Shown here piece after piece: positions 11,028-23,560 of a stretch of 64,000 nucleotides of DNA. The stretch's first letter is position 1. Every line of letters begins with the position of its first letter. This stretch comes from Acanthosepion pharaonis (lineage: Eukaryota > Mollusca > Cephalopoda > Sepiida > Sepiidae), in assembly GCA_903632075.3 (NCBI GenBank), contig CAHIKZ030001779.1:1792501-1856500 (forward strand), in the 5' to 3' direction. A model generated the notes under the pieces. That model was not told where the DNA came from. It worked only from the letters and a program-made list of their open reading frames with translations, and did not search any database. The position numbers and the translations under genes are program-made.

Positions 11028-11897
11028 TTTGAGCTGATGCCAGGCACCTATCTCATGATATGTCAGTACATAACCAGAGTTTTTACACATACTTCATGCA
11101 GCTAAGTGTCATTAAGTTTTGCAAATTATTTTTGTCATTGCAATATTTTAGTTTGTAATATTTCTTATTTTGATTTTATTTACATTCATTCTGGTTTTCT
11201 TAAACAGGTTTAACTAAAAGTCAAATAATTTAAACAAGTTTGTAATTTGTCACTTTTACTGCAAACATTTATTTCAGGTTTTCTTTAGGAGATTCAATTA
11301 AATTTCACCACACTAGTGAATCTTACTTGAGATGAAGTGTAGCAGAAACAAAATGCAGACAGAGTAGCCAATTGCTTCTGATAATGGTACCTGTCTTGAT
11401 GGTCAAAGAGATGAAATTTAGTGTGCTGTCTCTGCAGAAAGACAAAACATGCCTACCTTACCAGAACCAAGCCAGTGCAAACTCTGGTTATGAAGAAAGA
11501 AAGTGTTTACCATGAGATAGTCAGGTTGGTGAGCTGAGCAATGTTATCTATGCAAATGATTTTTTTGCTAACCAAACACTTAAGTTTTAGGCTCAATAAA
11601 AGCAGGTACATTTTCTGGGAAGATGGGGAGCTTGGTAGTAAACTGCATTGACCGCACAATGGGATTGCTGTGCTTTACCAAGGGTTTTTGTTTGTGTTAC
11701 CCAGTGTTGTTTCACATTTGTTCATCCTTGTTAGTGTTTATGATGTCTTGGCTCCATTCATCCCATATGTGTGGTGTTCCCATGTGGAAGCCATGCCCTT
11801 CTCATCATGATCTAGTGTTTGATTCTGGTGCTGCTGAATTCTCCATCCCTTTTAATTGGTAACATATCATGAGATAGGTGCCTGGCATCAGCTCAAA
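11028..11897. mobile_element. non-autonomous DNA transposon with 36-bp perfect TIRs and TA duplication
   Basis: Left end TTTGAGCTGATGCCAGG... (11028-11063) and right end 11862-11897 are perfect reverse complements over 36 bases. TA flanks both sides (11026-11027 and 11898-11899), as expected for Tc1/mariner-type insertion. The 800-bp interior has moderate GC and a 79-codon plus frame (11623-11862) with no family resemblance that I can see. No transposase was found, so the element would depend on one supplied elsewhere. Confidence 0.8.
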
Positions 11898-12281
11898 TAA
11901 TAAGAACAAAATCGCTTACTGAATTGACAACAAATCTCTTCAATATTCTTAGTGGTTTCAATAATGTTTTTTCTGAAAATTTTCAGTTTCAAGTAATCCC
12001 CTAATTATGGGTATAACTGCCAAATTTATATTATTTTATTTTATTTTTGCTTACCTCTATTGTAAAGGAGAAACATGACTATAAGAAATTTTATTTCATT
12101 CTATTTTACTTATCCTGTATGCATGAGGAATTGTTATTTTGCCCCTCAATATTTGAAAAATGATTATTTGTATTTCTGAAAACTGTACTTTCTATTCTGT
12201 ATTTTTACTAATATATACTAATTAGACTGGGAATAGGACAAGAATAGTGTCCTATTTCAGCCAGTATTGCATGTTCTTACT

Positions 12282-12363
12282 GTGGAAAATTTTAGCTTGA
12301 TGATTGCTCATGATTATTATCATGAACAGAGACATTTAGCTAAAATTATCCACATCTGTGGAT
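12282..12363. repeat. nested imperfect hairpin
   Basis: GTGGAAAATTTTAGCT (12282-12297) pairs with AGCTAAAATTATCCAC (12338-12353) with one mismatch. Inside, TCATGAT pairs with ATCATGA. A second small palindrome, ATCCAC-ATCT-GTGGAT, overlaps the right arm at 12348-12363. This looks like a small foldback MITE or a structured remnant; no target duplication is evident. Confidence 0.5.
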
Positions 12364-13939
12364 AATCATATGCTGAGGGATATTAATGTTCACACAATTT
12401 TAAAAATGGATTGTCCTCTCCATTTGGAACCCACTATTATGCCATGTTTGAATTCTAATAATTCAAGTTACCTTGTCATGAGCAGCCTAGCTAGAGTTCA
12501 CACTGATTCACCAGATATTAGAATACAACTGATATAGGTCTGGGTATTTCTATGACATCAAGGTATGATAGTGCCACCTACTATTACCTTTTCTTACTGC
12601 AACCCCATGACTTTTGAAATGTCAGTGCATATATAAACTGTCAGATTTCATGATGCTATTTGTTTTCACCTTAAAATTTGTATTAACCAACCAATATTAG
12701 AAAAAAAATCAGGATATATTTTATATTTAGTATATCAGATAGGTTTCAGCTTGTAATAATCATCTGTATTAAAAAGGTTGATAATAACTTGTTTTGGTGA
12801 TGTCAGGTTTTATTTTGGAAATAAACTAAGTGCAACATAACGTTTTTTTTTTCATTTCTAAGTAAATCCCAAAGTTATAGAAACACATATTTGATTAACA
12901 CAATATCCCATATTCTTAAATAATTTATTTCATTATAAAATGGGATCCTTTTTATTCTATAACCATCATTCTTCCATTCATTGATTATCTTAGATTGTCA
13001 CTCTTTCAACTTTAATATATTTTGCAATAGTTTTATTGCTCTCCAGAGATTGAACATTCTTTTCTATCCTCATATATATCTCCTTAAATGATGTAGCAAA
13101 CAGTGGGTTTACATGTTGTTAAATTAGGAACACCACATGTGTGACTCCTGATAGAATAGAGTCCACTACAAGATTGAATGCACCATAAAGAAATGTAAAA
13201 GAAGACAAACAAGACTGATATATATATATGCAAACAAGTATATGTATTAAACAACAAAATTTACAATCAACAAAGACAATAATATTTGTGTTTGTGTGTG
13301 AACGTAAAGAGTTCATATTTTGATGAATGTTTGTATGTGTGTTTGTGTATGTGTGTGTATGTGTGTTTTATGGTGTTTTCTCACAAGTAGGCAAAATGCA
13401 TATCTGTGCGAGAGATCACATTTTTTAAATGTGTCCAATGAAATGCAAAATAAAAAAGAGGACGAGGCAGCTTCTCGTCACGTATATATAGTGTTGGAAG
13501 GGCGTGCCCGAGTGAACAATTAGGAAATTAAGGAAGTGCTAACTCCGATAATACCCCCTCCAGATAGACAGGAAATATTTTCTGGATATATGAAAAGTTC
13601 AATGAAGTTTTGAATATTTTCCTTGTGAACTGAAAAGAAAAGGTGTCGGTAGTGATGCATCTTAAAACGTTTCAACGAAATGTGCTTGTGCTTTCATCAG
13701 CGTGCTTGTGGTTATTCAAGTTGAATGTAGCATGCTCTGGAAAAATTATGTATGTGGGAAGCAATGTTGTGTCTCATATAAATATATCCAGGAAATTTTA
13801 CCAACATCAGTTGGTTAATTTATTGCGAAACATTGACTTGTATGATAAAATTTGTGGGTTTGTATTTACAGTATAGACTGAGTACAATCCTAGCAATTTC
13901 CTTCATAGATAGTTAATTTTCTTCTAAGACAAACGTACT
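12364..13939. other. no gene; simple repeats and a CTGATGA/GAAACGTT-bearing segment
   Basis: AT-rich sequence with a (TG)n-rich patch at 13325-13370. A moderately GC segment at 13460-13560 contains a TATA-like TATATATAG (13483). On the minus strand at 13667-13703 there is CTGATGA followed by 20 bases and GAAACGTT, as in the foldback units at 18.9 kb, but helices I and II do not form convincingly. It may be the end of a PLE-like unit. Confidence 0.35.
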
Positions 13940-14325
13940 ATGAGTTTAGAGAAATGTGGTTCTACAGAAGTATGTTGAGCATACTATAGACTGAACATGT
14001 GAGCAACAACAATGTTTTAGAGAAAATGGAAACACAAAGGAAAATTGTACTTAATATTAAAAAGAGACAGTTGAAATTTCTACAGCAATATAATGAGAAA
14101 AGAGGGTTTGGAAACTCTGATACTCATAAGAGATTAAAGCCATGAGGGACAGAAAAGCAATGCATAACCTACTTAGTGATCTTGTGTAAATGGGTGGTGG
14201 AAGAAGGTCTAGGAGAAATAACAAAAAGACAAAATTTATTAAGAGCTACAAAGTACAGGAAATTGTGGAGGCCCATAATCGCCTATATCCTGAAGTGTCA
14301 TGACACATAGAAGAAGTGAAACAAT
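13940..14325 (+). mobile_element. LINE-A 3' end fragment
   Basis: Plus-strand sequence equivalent to the LINE-A C-terminal region: a segment reading MWFYRSML near 13953, then the RQLKFL-like segment near 14070, and the tail corresponding to LLRATKYRKLWR near 14240-14275, ending with the GTCATGACAC-like end near 14300. It lacks the reverse transcriptase and is 5'-truncated. Confidence 0.75.
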
Positions 14326-15424
14326 GATTATTGATATTATTAGATATTATTTATTACCAAACTCTGCAGTATTGAGTGTCTGTAACCCAAAAATGAATAT
14401 GTAGCATCCAACATTAATATGGGGTCCTTATCCAAAAGACCTGATTTGACTTAATTGATTTGTGTGATTTGACTTACAAGTTGAATTCATCATTCTTAAT
14501 CTTTGCAAAACATTCACAACACATGCTACTTCCAGCTAAACCATCTCCATATGATTCATTAACCATCTTTACTTCTGCTGCTGTTTTGTTCCACTTCAAA
14601 AAGGAACAACATACAGTATTGTATGTGTACTTTGTCAGTTAACACTTCTTTCCTCTACAAGATAAACAACAACTGAATACTGAAAATTTAAAACCAATTT
14701 TCAATTGTTTTCAGTCAGAAAAAAAGAAGAGTGCTTGAAGATTTTGAATAGATGAGGTAAATATGTAGTCAAAATAAAAATTTGAGTATTTTATTTTCAA
14801 TTTTACTTTTGTTTGAACAGTGCTTACATGATTAAAAGAAAATTGTAACAAAAAATTCAGTCATCATTATATTGCTTATCTTAACTCTTGAAAACCTCAA
14901 TTAAAACTGGAAGCTAAAAAAAGTCTATTATTAACTGATGTAAGTAATCAACAATCAAAAAATATATAGTATAATAAATAAAGTACAATCATAATTACTG
15001 GAATACCTGATGATTATAGATGTTTAGGAAGAGAGATATAGAAAAACAGATAGTAAATTTCCTGACATTTGGAAAAGAGTTGTTATTTAAAATAAAAATC
15101 TAAAGAAAATAATTAGTAAATGTTAAATATCTCTTTTGTTTTTTTACCAAAATCATAGATTGGACAGTTAAACATTGAAAGATTAGAGAAGATTCTTTAA
15201 TTCATGTCTGGTAAAATGACTTCACTAAGATTGACATATTATCACAGGACAGATACATGGTTGACATTTTTATTTATGATACCTGTAAAAGTTAATGAAA
15301 AAACACTGAGGCTTTTGTAAAGGATTTAATCATTGCTCTCTAAATACAAGATGACAGGTTTTCTTAAATTACTGTATCAAGTTACTTCTGAAAAATGTCT
15401 AGAAAGCTACTATATTCAGCAAAT

Positions 15425-15427
<3 letters not shown>
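14326..15427. other. no recognisable feature
   Basis: AT-rich, no coding signal and no clear repeat family. Confidence 0.4.
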
Positions 15428-15506
<79 letters not shown>

Positions 15507-15772
15507 GTATATATATATCTGTATATATATATATATATAATTATATATTATTATATATATAATAATTCCAGTGCTTGAAAATTACTTCAGCATGAATCTC
15601 AGAGTTGTGGTGCAATTAATATAAGATATTATGTATATTTCTCAATATATATATATTAAATAGCTCTGTTACTTAATATTGAGCATTGTTTTTTTTACAC
15701 TGTACAGTATTTATAGGTATTTGTATATGATCGCTTGCTCATGTACCTACCTATATTTATTTACCCATTCAG

Positions 15773-15830
<58 letters not shown>

Positions 15831-15983
15831 ACATACACACTACTAATAATAAATTATAAATTTGTTTGATACAGGTCTGAGTTTCATAATGAAACTCTGA
15901 GTTGTAACAAATGGTGAGGAACAAATGTATATTTATTATCAGTATAAATGTTTTCAGTACTGTTTTATTACTACCAGTACTTA

Positions 15984-16043
<60 letters not shown>
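15428..16043 (+). repeat. three long (TA)n tracts
   Basis: (TA)n at about 15429-15504 with imperfect continuation to 15560, at 15774-15818 followed by (GT)n, and at 15987-16043. Open frames of Tyr-Ile repeats over these tracts are artefacts. The intervening unique sequence was not recognised. Confidence 0.95.
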
Positions 16044-16046
<3 letters not shown>

Positions 16047-16494
16047 GCTTAATATTCATGTGCATTCAGGCACAGAAATATTGTTGCATGATCCATTACA
16101 GGATCCTTATACAGCTCTTATTCATTTTTAATGAAGCACTTTTGTTGAAACCTAATGGAGATTTTGGTTAAATTATCTGTCTCACTTTCGGTTTTTGAAT
16201 TCAGAGTGGATTGTTTCTTTTATATAATGATAGCTTGTAGAATTTTGAAACTTGCTTTGCGGTGAATGATGTATGGTATTTTGGCATTATGTTGATAGTT
16301 GTATTTTGGTTGTCTGTTATGCTATAATCGATATGTGCAGAAATTGCACTAAGTTTTCACAAGTGACAGCTCAACTTACAAGAGAGTTTGATGTATTCAT
16401 GACCAATGACACTAACAATTATTATTTTAGTACTTCACTATATAAAGAACCTGCAAGAAAAAAATTTCTATCTTCTCAATTACACACATGAATG
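16044..16494. other. no recognisable feature
   Basis: AT-rich DNA with overlapping short frames (16273-16636) lacking any family motif. Confidence 0.35.
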
Positions 16495-17135
16495 CCCTCA
16501 CAGATATAAATTTGGGGGGTGTTTTTTCACTCTAAGCAAGGCAGTAAAGCCACTAAGATGCAAATTGTTACTGACAATGAAAGAATACGAGAAAAAAAAA
16601 CACTACTTAGGAGTGAGAACAGAAGATTATGATTGACATCCCTTTAAAATTTTTGAAGAATTCTACAAGTGAGAAATGTGAAAAAAGAAACTGTTAACAT
16701 AGAACTTATAGTTATATCAAGTCATTCCGATTATAAAATGATGAGAACTTTCTGCCAATGAAGTACTGCACTTAAATTCATAAATTCTAAGTACCATAGA
16801 GGAAAGTTCATCCAAACAATTACCATATAAATATTTATAGAAAAGGCACAGGGAAGCTCTGCTTTGATGGTAGGAAAGTGACTGAAGCTGAGATGAAACT
16901 ACAGATTCTTTGAATTTTATCAAGAATCTCTAAATATATAGCAGAAGCACCAGACTAGATGTGGCAGCAATATTCAAAATATGGACAAATAGTTGACTTA
17001 TGTAAGATAGATTCTGGTGATAAATGTTGTCTAGCATGAGACAATGAACTAAATTTCTTAGCAAGCAGACCTAACAGTTGAATCAATCTTTCTACTTCAT
17101 ATCAGAAGAAAACACTAGTCTGAGAAGCCACAATG
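16495..17135 (-). mobile_element. LINE-B 3' end fragment
   Basis: On the minus strand, 16717-16923 translates to a segment with SRASLCLFYKYLYGNCLDELSS, matching the LINE-B C-terminal region IASLCLFYKYFHGNCCDELL at 46.7 kb. Flanking bases follow the same order as the other LINE-B tails (SRAS block, poly-A-prone tail towards 16495). 5'-truncated with stops. Confidence 0.8.
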
Positions 17136-17329
17136 AGTCACTCTCCTGGTAGTAAGCATCTAAAAAATATGATTAACTGTGCAAAAATTATTTCTTCTTC
17201 AGATACATTATTTTATAAAGAACTAAGCCACATAAAACAAACCCCAGCCATGTTGTCAATGAGAAAAAAAATATCCTTAAAGAAATTTAGAAAAAATAAC
17301 AACCAATCATCCTGATATAAACAAAAATA

Positions 17330-17650
17330 AACAAACTGGATACGCCTTAACTATAAAGAAGATGAAAAAGCCATTAAAAATATGATCCATCAGTACATAT
17401 CACTTAATAATCCCAACAAATATGTTAAATTTAGCATTTTTTATAAAAAAAAAGTTGAAAATATCTAACTTAATTATCACATCAAAAATCCCTCAGTTGT
17501 AAAAACAATGTTGTTTCTGAATTTTCAAATCCTTTATGAGATTGCATTTCCAATAATAATAATAAAAAAAACAGCATTAAATTCATACATTGGCAATACA
17601 GGCACTACAGATGTTTATTAGATATTTTTAAAAAGCCATTAGAATGCATT
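17330..17650 (+). pseudogene. PLE-II GIY-YIG region relic
   Basis: The plus frame around 17340-17440 reads LNYKEDEKAIKNMIHQYIS followed by NPNKYVKF, the conserved block upstream of the PLE-II endonuclease. NNVVSEFSNPL follows near 17505 (compare NVVYKFKCPL), then YIGNTGTT near 17590, corresponding to YIGYTTT of the copy at 0.4 kb. Two or more frame changes separate the blocks, so it is dead. The element lacks a visible reverse transcriptase here. Confidence 0.6.
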
Positions 17651-18359
17651 TTTGAGAATAAGTCATTTAATGCATCAATTACTAATCTTTGTTGGAACAT
17701 TTACTCTCCATTATAAAATTATTAATTATTCAATTTAAGAAAGTAATATTTATATGCATACAGGTGGGGACATAAGAAATATTTTTTTATTTGATTTTAA
17801 TTATTACATTTGATTATAAATGCTTTGTCTCTGAATCCCAAAGATCCTAATTTTGAGTTTTTTGAATATATTGCTTTTGTATTTCTATTTCTCTTTTTAA
17901 CCTTTAGCACTCTGCATTATTCATGACTATTACTTCCCATTCTACTGCATATTTTTTTAAGTTAGCTCTGTTGATTTTACTTGAGATAAGTTTTGCTGTT
18001 GCCATAGCAGGATATGAAAACACAACCATGAAATTTAAATGCACTATTTTTCAGAATTGGCAGGTCAAATGTTTTGCTTGATAAAAAATTTTGACTTCAA
18101 AGCACTAAATATTAAGTTCATTTTTACATGAAAAAAGAAGAAAAAAAACAAACTTTTTTTGATTTTACACATCATGTATTAGTTTATTTACTCTTTTTAT
18201 TTTAGTGAAATAATAATCAAAAATTAATATCAGGCTTTAAGAAATCAGAAAAATAAAGGTTTTCTTTTCTTAATAAAGGCTTTTATAAAAATAAATGCAC
18301 CAAATATAATATACAAATTCCTGTGAAAAACTATCATTTTTTAAAATTAATATCAAACA
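17651..18359. other. no recognisable feature
   Basis: AT-rich, non-coding in appearance. Confidence 0.4.
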
Positions 18360-18547
18360 TACTGCATTTGATAAAATACATTACAAAGAATTGTTGGAAA
18401 CTTGAGATATTTGGGAAAGATATTAGAATAATGTATACACGCCACAAATTACCTGCATATGGATAGAAAATGAATTCAGTTAATATACAAAATTTGAAAA
18501 TGGTATAAGTCAAGGATGTGTCTTCTTACGAGGCTTATTCAACATAC

Positions 18548-19028
18548 AAGTCTGTCTGAAGTTATTATGCAAATCACATTAACCTCAATGAAACTATCTA
18601 AAAATTTAACTCTAGCTTTGTTTTAACATCTAAATTAATAATTTAAAATTAGGCAAAAATTTGTCTATATTTCTGAGATGAGGTATTATGTACACTATTT
18701 ACATTGTTCAGACTATCATCCTCATCTTTGTTGCCATATTTATCACAACGTTGGAGAAGGGAATTAACAGGAGATAACTGATAGCTGACATCCATTAGAC
18801 ATGGGACATGGAACTAGAACAGTCTACCTGAGCGAGTGAAATAAAGGGTTCAGTTCAATATCATAACCACCTGAAGAAGGCCAGAGCAAACAACAGCCGA
18901 AACGTTGTGATAAATATGGCAACAAAGATGAAGATGATAGTCCAAACAAGGTAAATAGTAGGCAAAAATTGTTTGAAACAAATTTGAGTTATTGAGGTTC
19001 CTGTATTAACTTCAGATGGACTGCATAT
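18548..19028. mobile_element. foldback unit with hammerhead-like core, inserted in LINE-A
   Basis: Inverted arms: 18696-18752 pairs with 18901-18958 with few mismatches, and more weakly outward to TCTGAAGTTA near 18560 and its complement near 19005. The spacer (18753-18900) contains CTGAAGA. Two further copies of the arm sequence occur at 19871-20012 and 60680-60800. It resembles a head-to-head pair of PLE terminal repeats. Confidence 0.65.
18866..18912 (+). ncRNA. hammerhead ribozyme-like motif in foldback unit
   Basis: CTGAAGA (18871-18877), helix II GGC/GCC enclosing a 14-base loop, and GAAAC (18899-18903) directly followed by GTT. Helix I has CAC before the core and GTG after GTT. The AACGTT around helix III is self-complementary with no loop, so only dimeric folding would make helix III. 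Weaker than the 55.2 kb example. Confidence 0.45.
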
Positions 19029-19870
19029 AGTGAGTTGATTATGAGAGAACTAGAAGTCCTACAAAGATTCATTATTGGCAGCTACAATCTTTTAACATAA
19101 AATATGCAGATGATACAGAGAGTCAATAGTAGACATAGAAATGAAACTACAAGAACTCCAAGAGAATGTAGTGATGGAAAGTGTGAAGAAAGAAGTAAAC
19201 ATAAAATTGCAAGAAAAAAAAATGTATGATTATCAGCAAATGATCAGCTCAAAATGCAAATGGAGATAGCAAAATCAAGCAGGTAGGACAATTTAAATAT
19301 CTGGTAAAAGATAGAAATTAAATAAAATATTTAAATATCTGGTAAAAGGAATGAAAGTGTGACACTGTAATCCAAATGTACATTGGGATAGCAGAAGATG
19401 CATTCCAAAAGCTATGCAATGTATTAAGAAACAGGAAAATTCTGTTAGAATAAAGAAAAGAGTACTGAACTGTTATGTATTATCAATTGTCCTACATGAT
19501 GGTGAATGCTGAACAATCAGCTCACAGATGAAGAAGAGACTTGAAGCAACAGAATATGTGGTTCTACAGAAAGATGCTGAGAATAACATGGACTGAACAT
19601 GGGAGCAACAACAAAAATTTAGAGAAAATGGAAACAAAGAGACTTATATTTAACATCAGAAAAAGATAATTAAAATTTCTAGGGCACATAAAGAGGGTTT
19701 GGAAAACTTGATATGCACAAGACATATTGAAGGCAAGAGAGAAATAGGGTAACAATGCATAACCTACCTAACAAGCTCAAGTAAATGGATGGTAGAACCT
19801 GCTTTAGGAGAGATAGCAAAAATTCAAAATTTATTAAGAGCTACAATTCTTTCTGAAATGAGGCATTGTA

Positions 19871-20012
19871 ACTATTTACACTATTTACATTTTTTTGACT
19901 GTTGTCCTCATCTTTGTTGCCATATTCACAATTGTACACTCCAGCTGAAACATTGTGAATGTGACAACAAAGATGAGGACAACAGTCAAAAAAATTTAAA
20001 TAGTGTAAATAG
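19871..20012. mobile_element. second foldback unit, shorter
   Basis: Arms 19871-19930 and 19954-20012 are near-perfect reverse complements and share the CTCATCTTTGTTGCCATA core with the 18.7 kb unit. The 23-base centre keeps only CAGCTGAAACATTGTG, the GAAAC half of a hammerhead-like motif, with the CTGAnGA half deleted. Confidence 0.75.
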
Positions 20013-22245
20013 CCATGAAATATTAAAGAAAAAAATTAGATACTGTATTACGAGGAATGTAATGTTTTCTGCATAAGTATTTATTGTATATCATATATAG
20101 GATCAAGATCATATATCATTTGTAAAAACCCCAAATCAGATGCTTCAAATATAACAATACAACAACACATTTTGATTGGCTGAAAAATATCAGTTATGTG
20201 TTGCCAACTATGTACTGAACCTATTTTTGACCTGAGCAAAAATACATTGGCGTCAAAAATTCTGGAGCCTATCATGTGACACATATTGTGTATATTAACG
20301 ACACAAAATTTAGAAATGGACAGTGAGTTGGGAAAATTCAACCCAGAGCTATACCACACATGTCACTATTCTTCATTTCAGACTATATGTTAAAATTCTT
20401 TTAACACTGAAACAGTCTGCATCGCTCTTTTAACACAACTAAAATTTAACAAATATCAAAGAAAGACAATCCAGTTAAAACACAAGTAAGTCCACTTCAT
20501 TCACACACAATTTTCATAAAACTCAAACTGTTTAATTTTGACATAGATCACAGTATACTGTATTATACTATCTCATGTTCACACACATTATTCCACAACT
20601 CAAAATCTATATCATGAGAACATTACTAAAACTCAAATCCAAACATATAAAGACATTTGAATGTTTTAAAAAACTTTTTCAATAAATGTTTATACCTTTT
20701 GTTATATAAAAATTTCTATTTATTGTTATGGAAAGACTCTTGTTTTGAATATTATTGTTCTCTTGTTGTTCAATATTTTGTTACATTTGCGATAAATGCG
20801 TAGGGGATTATTGACGTCTATGGATAAGCATGCAAGACGTTCCCCCTACACGTATATTGTCACTTGATAACAATAGTTTCTGAATATCACAATTTCTGAT
20901 TTGTTTTAAGAAATTTAAAGCACCAAAGCCAATTAATTTTGAATGAAATTCAAGAATATTAATGAATATAAAAGTTAAAACAACAAAGATGTTGACAACC
21001 ACCAGTTTGTATAAATCAGTGTAATGATAATTTCTTATTTCAGAAATTCAAACAGGAAATGTTTTTAAAAAATATAAAAACATTCAAATTTCAATACAAA
21101 TTAATAGTTACTTTGTCAAAAAATATTTTACAATAATTAAATTTTCAAACTTTTCAATTCTCATTCCAACTACCATCTGAATATAGAAAAAAGCTTTATT
21201 GATACACAAAGTAGTACTTTTTGTTATATGTATTTCTTACAATTAAGACATTATATTATAGAATGATGTAGAAACATTGTTAAAAGGCAAAACTTATTTA
21301 AAAACAAAAATATCTAAAATAACATTTGCGGAAATCACAGTACCTCACTATAAAGTAATGTTTAGCAAGGTAGTAAGCTATTACTGATCAAATGTGTTTG
21401 ATTCTCACTAAGTGCAATGTACTGGTAGCTTTGTATCCTATGAAATTTAATAAATAATAAAGAAAGTAGAGAATAATACTTTATAAAAATCATCTTCAAT
21501 TTTAACTGTTTTTCACTGAGTTAAAAAGATGAATTGATCTTTAGTCATAAAAAAATATTTTAATTCCAAAGAATGAAACTTTTTGAGAGTGACTCTTGTA
21601 ATGAGCAACGTCTAAATATAATTGTATCTATGGTTTAATAAAATGAAAGAAATTTTAATTTTTGACTATATTTCTATCATTAGCTAAAATAATGGATATG
21701 AACAAAAACTCGAGAATAGAGGATCACTTCAAGCAAAGTTGCAAAATATGACTGGGTTCTGTCAAGGTTGATTATGACATAACAGCATTTTTGCTGCTAC
21801 TACCTGTTCAGATCAAGTAGTTATAACAAAATGGTTTGCTTAAATTTTCACTCAACCAATCTCTTCTCTCTCATTCACTCTATTTTCATTCACCTGCTCT
21901 CTTTTCCATTACCCACTCCTTGGCCAATCAAGAGTAATGAGACATTTTCTTATTACAGTATATTCCAACACTTTATACCAAATAGGAAAAAGTACAACAA
22001 TAATTATAAAAACTAATGATGAGAAAGTCCCCAAATATAAAATATTCTGAAATCTTAGGTCACAAAAGGAAAAAGAATTGAGTTTATATATATATATAAA
22101 GTTTTTATACCATTACATTTTTTTATGCAGTCATCTAAAGAAAAATAAATGTAAATGTATGTGAAGTTGAAAAGTTGAAAATTGAAGTCATTGATCAAAC
22201 TGGTGATAATTTATTCAATTAAATGTCATACAAAACTGCTCATGA
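20013..22245. other. no recognisable feature
   Basis: AT-rich DNA. GTAGGGGA near 20800 and TCCCCCTAC near 20840 form a weak hairpin. Otherwise no coding or repeat family recognised. Confidence 0.4.
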
Positions 22246-22249
22246 CAAG

Positions 22250-23560
22250 CTGGGTGATACAACAAAGCAGCAAAATAGTATTTATTCTTTGTAATGGCTT
22301 GGATTAGCTTGCTGTAAACAAAAGTTAATTTGAGAATTTTGTCAAGGACAATGGCTTCACAAAACAGTTAATATTGCTTCCCAAAGTTAATTTCTGGATA
22401 TAAATTACTAAACATGCCTCTTGAGAGTTCTGTAAAGGTTCTTGATGGGGTTTGGATCCAAGTAACAAGTAGGCCGTTCCATAAGCCAGTTGTTTTAAAA
22501 CTTTAATTTATCTAGATTTTCATTACTTACACTAGTAGCATAATCTGGGGTGTTGCGCATAAAAATTACTTTTCATATGAATGTTACTGTCCTTCTCTTA
22601 AACTATATCTGAAGGTTGGCCTTCAGCAATTAAATGTAAACAGATGTCACTAACACCATCATTTGCCATCCAGGGGCCAACAACTCATTACAAATGATTC
22701 TCACCCAAAACATAATCCATTCAATTTCTTGTTGAAGCCTCAACTAAAAAGGTTTAGATTTCTTCATTTTACCAACTGTCAGAACCATCCAGTACTACCT
22801 TATGCTCACTAGTGAACAGAACTTTCTAGAAATCCAAATTCATATCATGTATTGATGACATGATTAATAAGGTGATTCAACTTCAAAGTAAGATGAACAA
22901 CTGATTTGTTGCATTTTCCTACATGCTTCATGATATTTTAAACACATTAGAGCCATAGTGGTTTCATGTAAATCTTTTTTTTACACTTTAGTACATGCTT
23001 ATGCATCTCATTTATCAATTAGGTTTATATTTGTCAGTGTAGCAGGAAACCTGGGATTCTCTAGCACAGACACTAGTAACACCCACACAATAAATTCTGG
23101 TTTAGTACGCACCAATGTGAACTACACTGAATGCACAAATTCGTTCTGCCAACTCAACAAAATCTTGTCTTTTTTATATGTTCTTGCCAAGCCAAAGAAT
23201 TTGCATATTGGGCATGCTGCCAGCGTAAATCTGATTCACTGACTCATGCATCTCATCATTCCAGCACTGATGCTCGGATGGTCTTCCTCACTAGCAATTT
23301 GCTTGCACATTTAGCCTACGCTACTCCATCTCTCTTGGATCTCCGAGGTAATTCTCCAAAGTCAAGTGAAAATCAAAGATGTCTGTCTACATTTTGTCAG
23401 GTCACTACTGTATGCAGCCTTTTTTGTTAAAGATTTTTTGATCATACGATGATCTCTTATAAGGAATTCAGCAATTTCTAATGTTGTTTAATGATCATAA
23501 AGCATTTGAACAATTTTGGCCTTGTCATCATTTCTCAACTATGCTTTATGAACCTTATTA
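22250..23560 (-). pseudogene. Tc1-like transposase relic
   Basis: On the minus strand, fragments of a Tc1-family transposase appear in order. Near 23500: DDKAKIVQML and LEIAEFL (DNA-binding domain). About 22770-22850: KVLFTSEHKVVLDGSDSW, the block around the first catalytic Asp (family form FTDE..LDGPDGW). Near 22680: GPWMANDGVSDI. Near 22470: LMERP, then LDPNPIKNLYRTLKR (family form SPDLNPIENLWSILKR). Near 22380: LWEAI. Many stops and frameshifts. Inverted termini were not located. Confidence 0.7.

Larger units (their letters stand above)
18360..19855 (+). pseudogene. LINE-A reverse transcriptase and C-terminal region, split by a foldback insertion
   Basis: Non-LTR retrotransposon relic. 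Motif B region NGISQGCVFLRGLFN lies at about 18495-18545. The coding sense resumes at 19035 with MRELEVLQRFIIG. The catalytic YADD equivalent is at about 19095 (KYADD-like, frame broken). FKYLVK-like, AFQKLCNVLRNRKI, MWFYRKMLRI and RATILS-like segments follow to 19850. The 18548-19028 interval is a foldback unit, not LINE sequence. Multiple stops. The clade (RTE-like or L1-like) cannot be decided by eye. Confidence 0.7.

Noticed and set aside
13650..13710. Minus-strand CTGATGA ... GAAACGTT
   Set aside because: Core elements are present but neither helix I nor helix II forms convincingly; mentioned only in the region entry.
15333..16131. Tyr-Ile repeat frames over (TA)n tracts (also at 24, 26, 32, 41, 43, 61, 62 and 63 kb)
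   Set aside because: (TA)n is open in several frames; translation products are artefacts.
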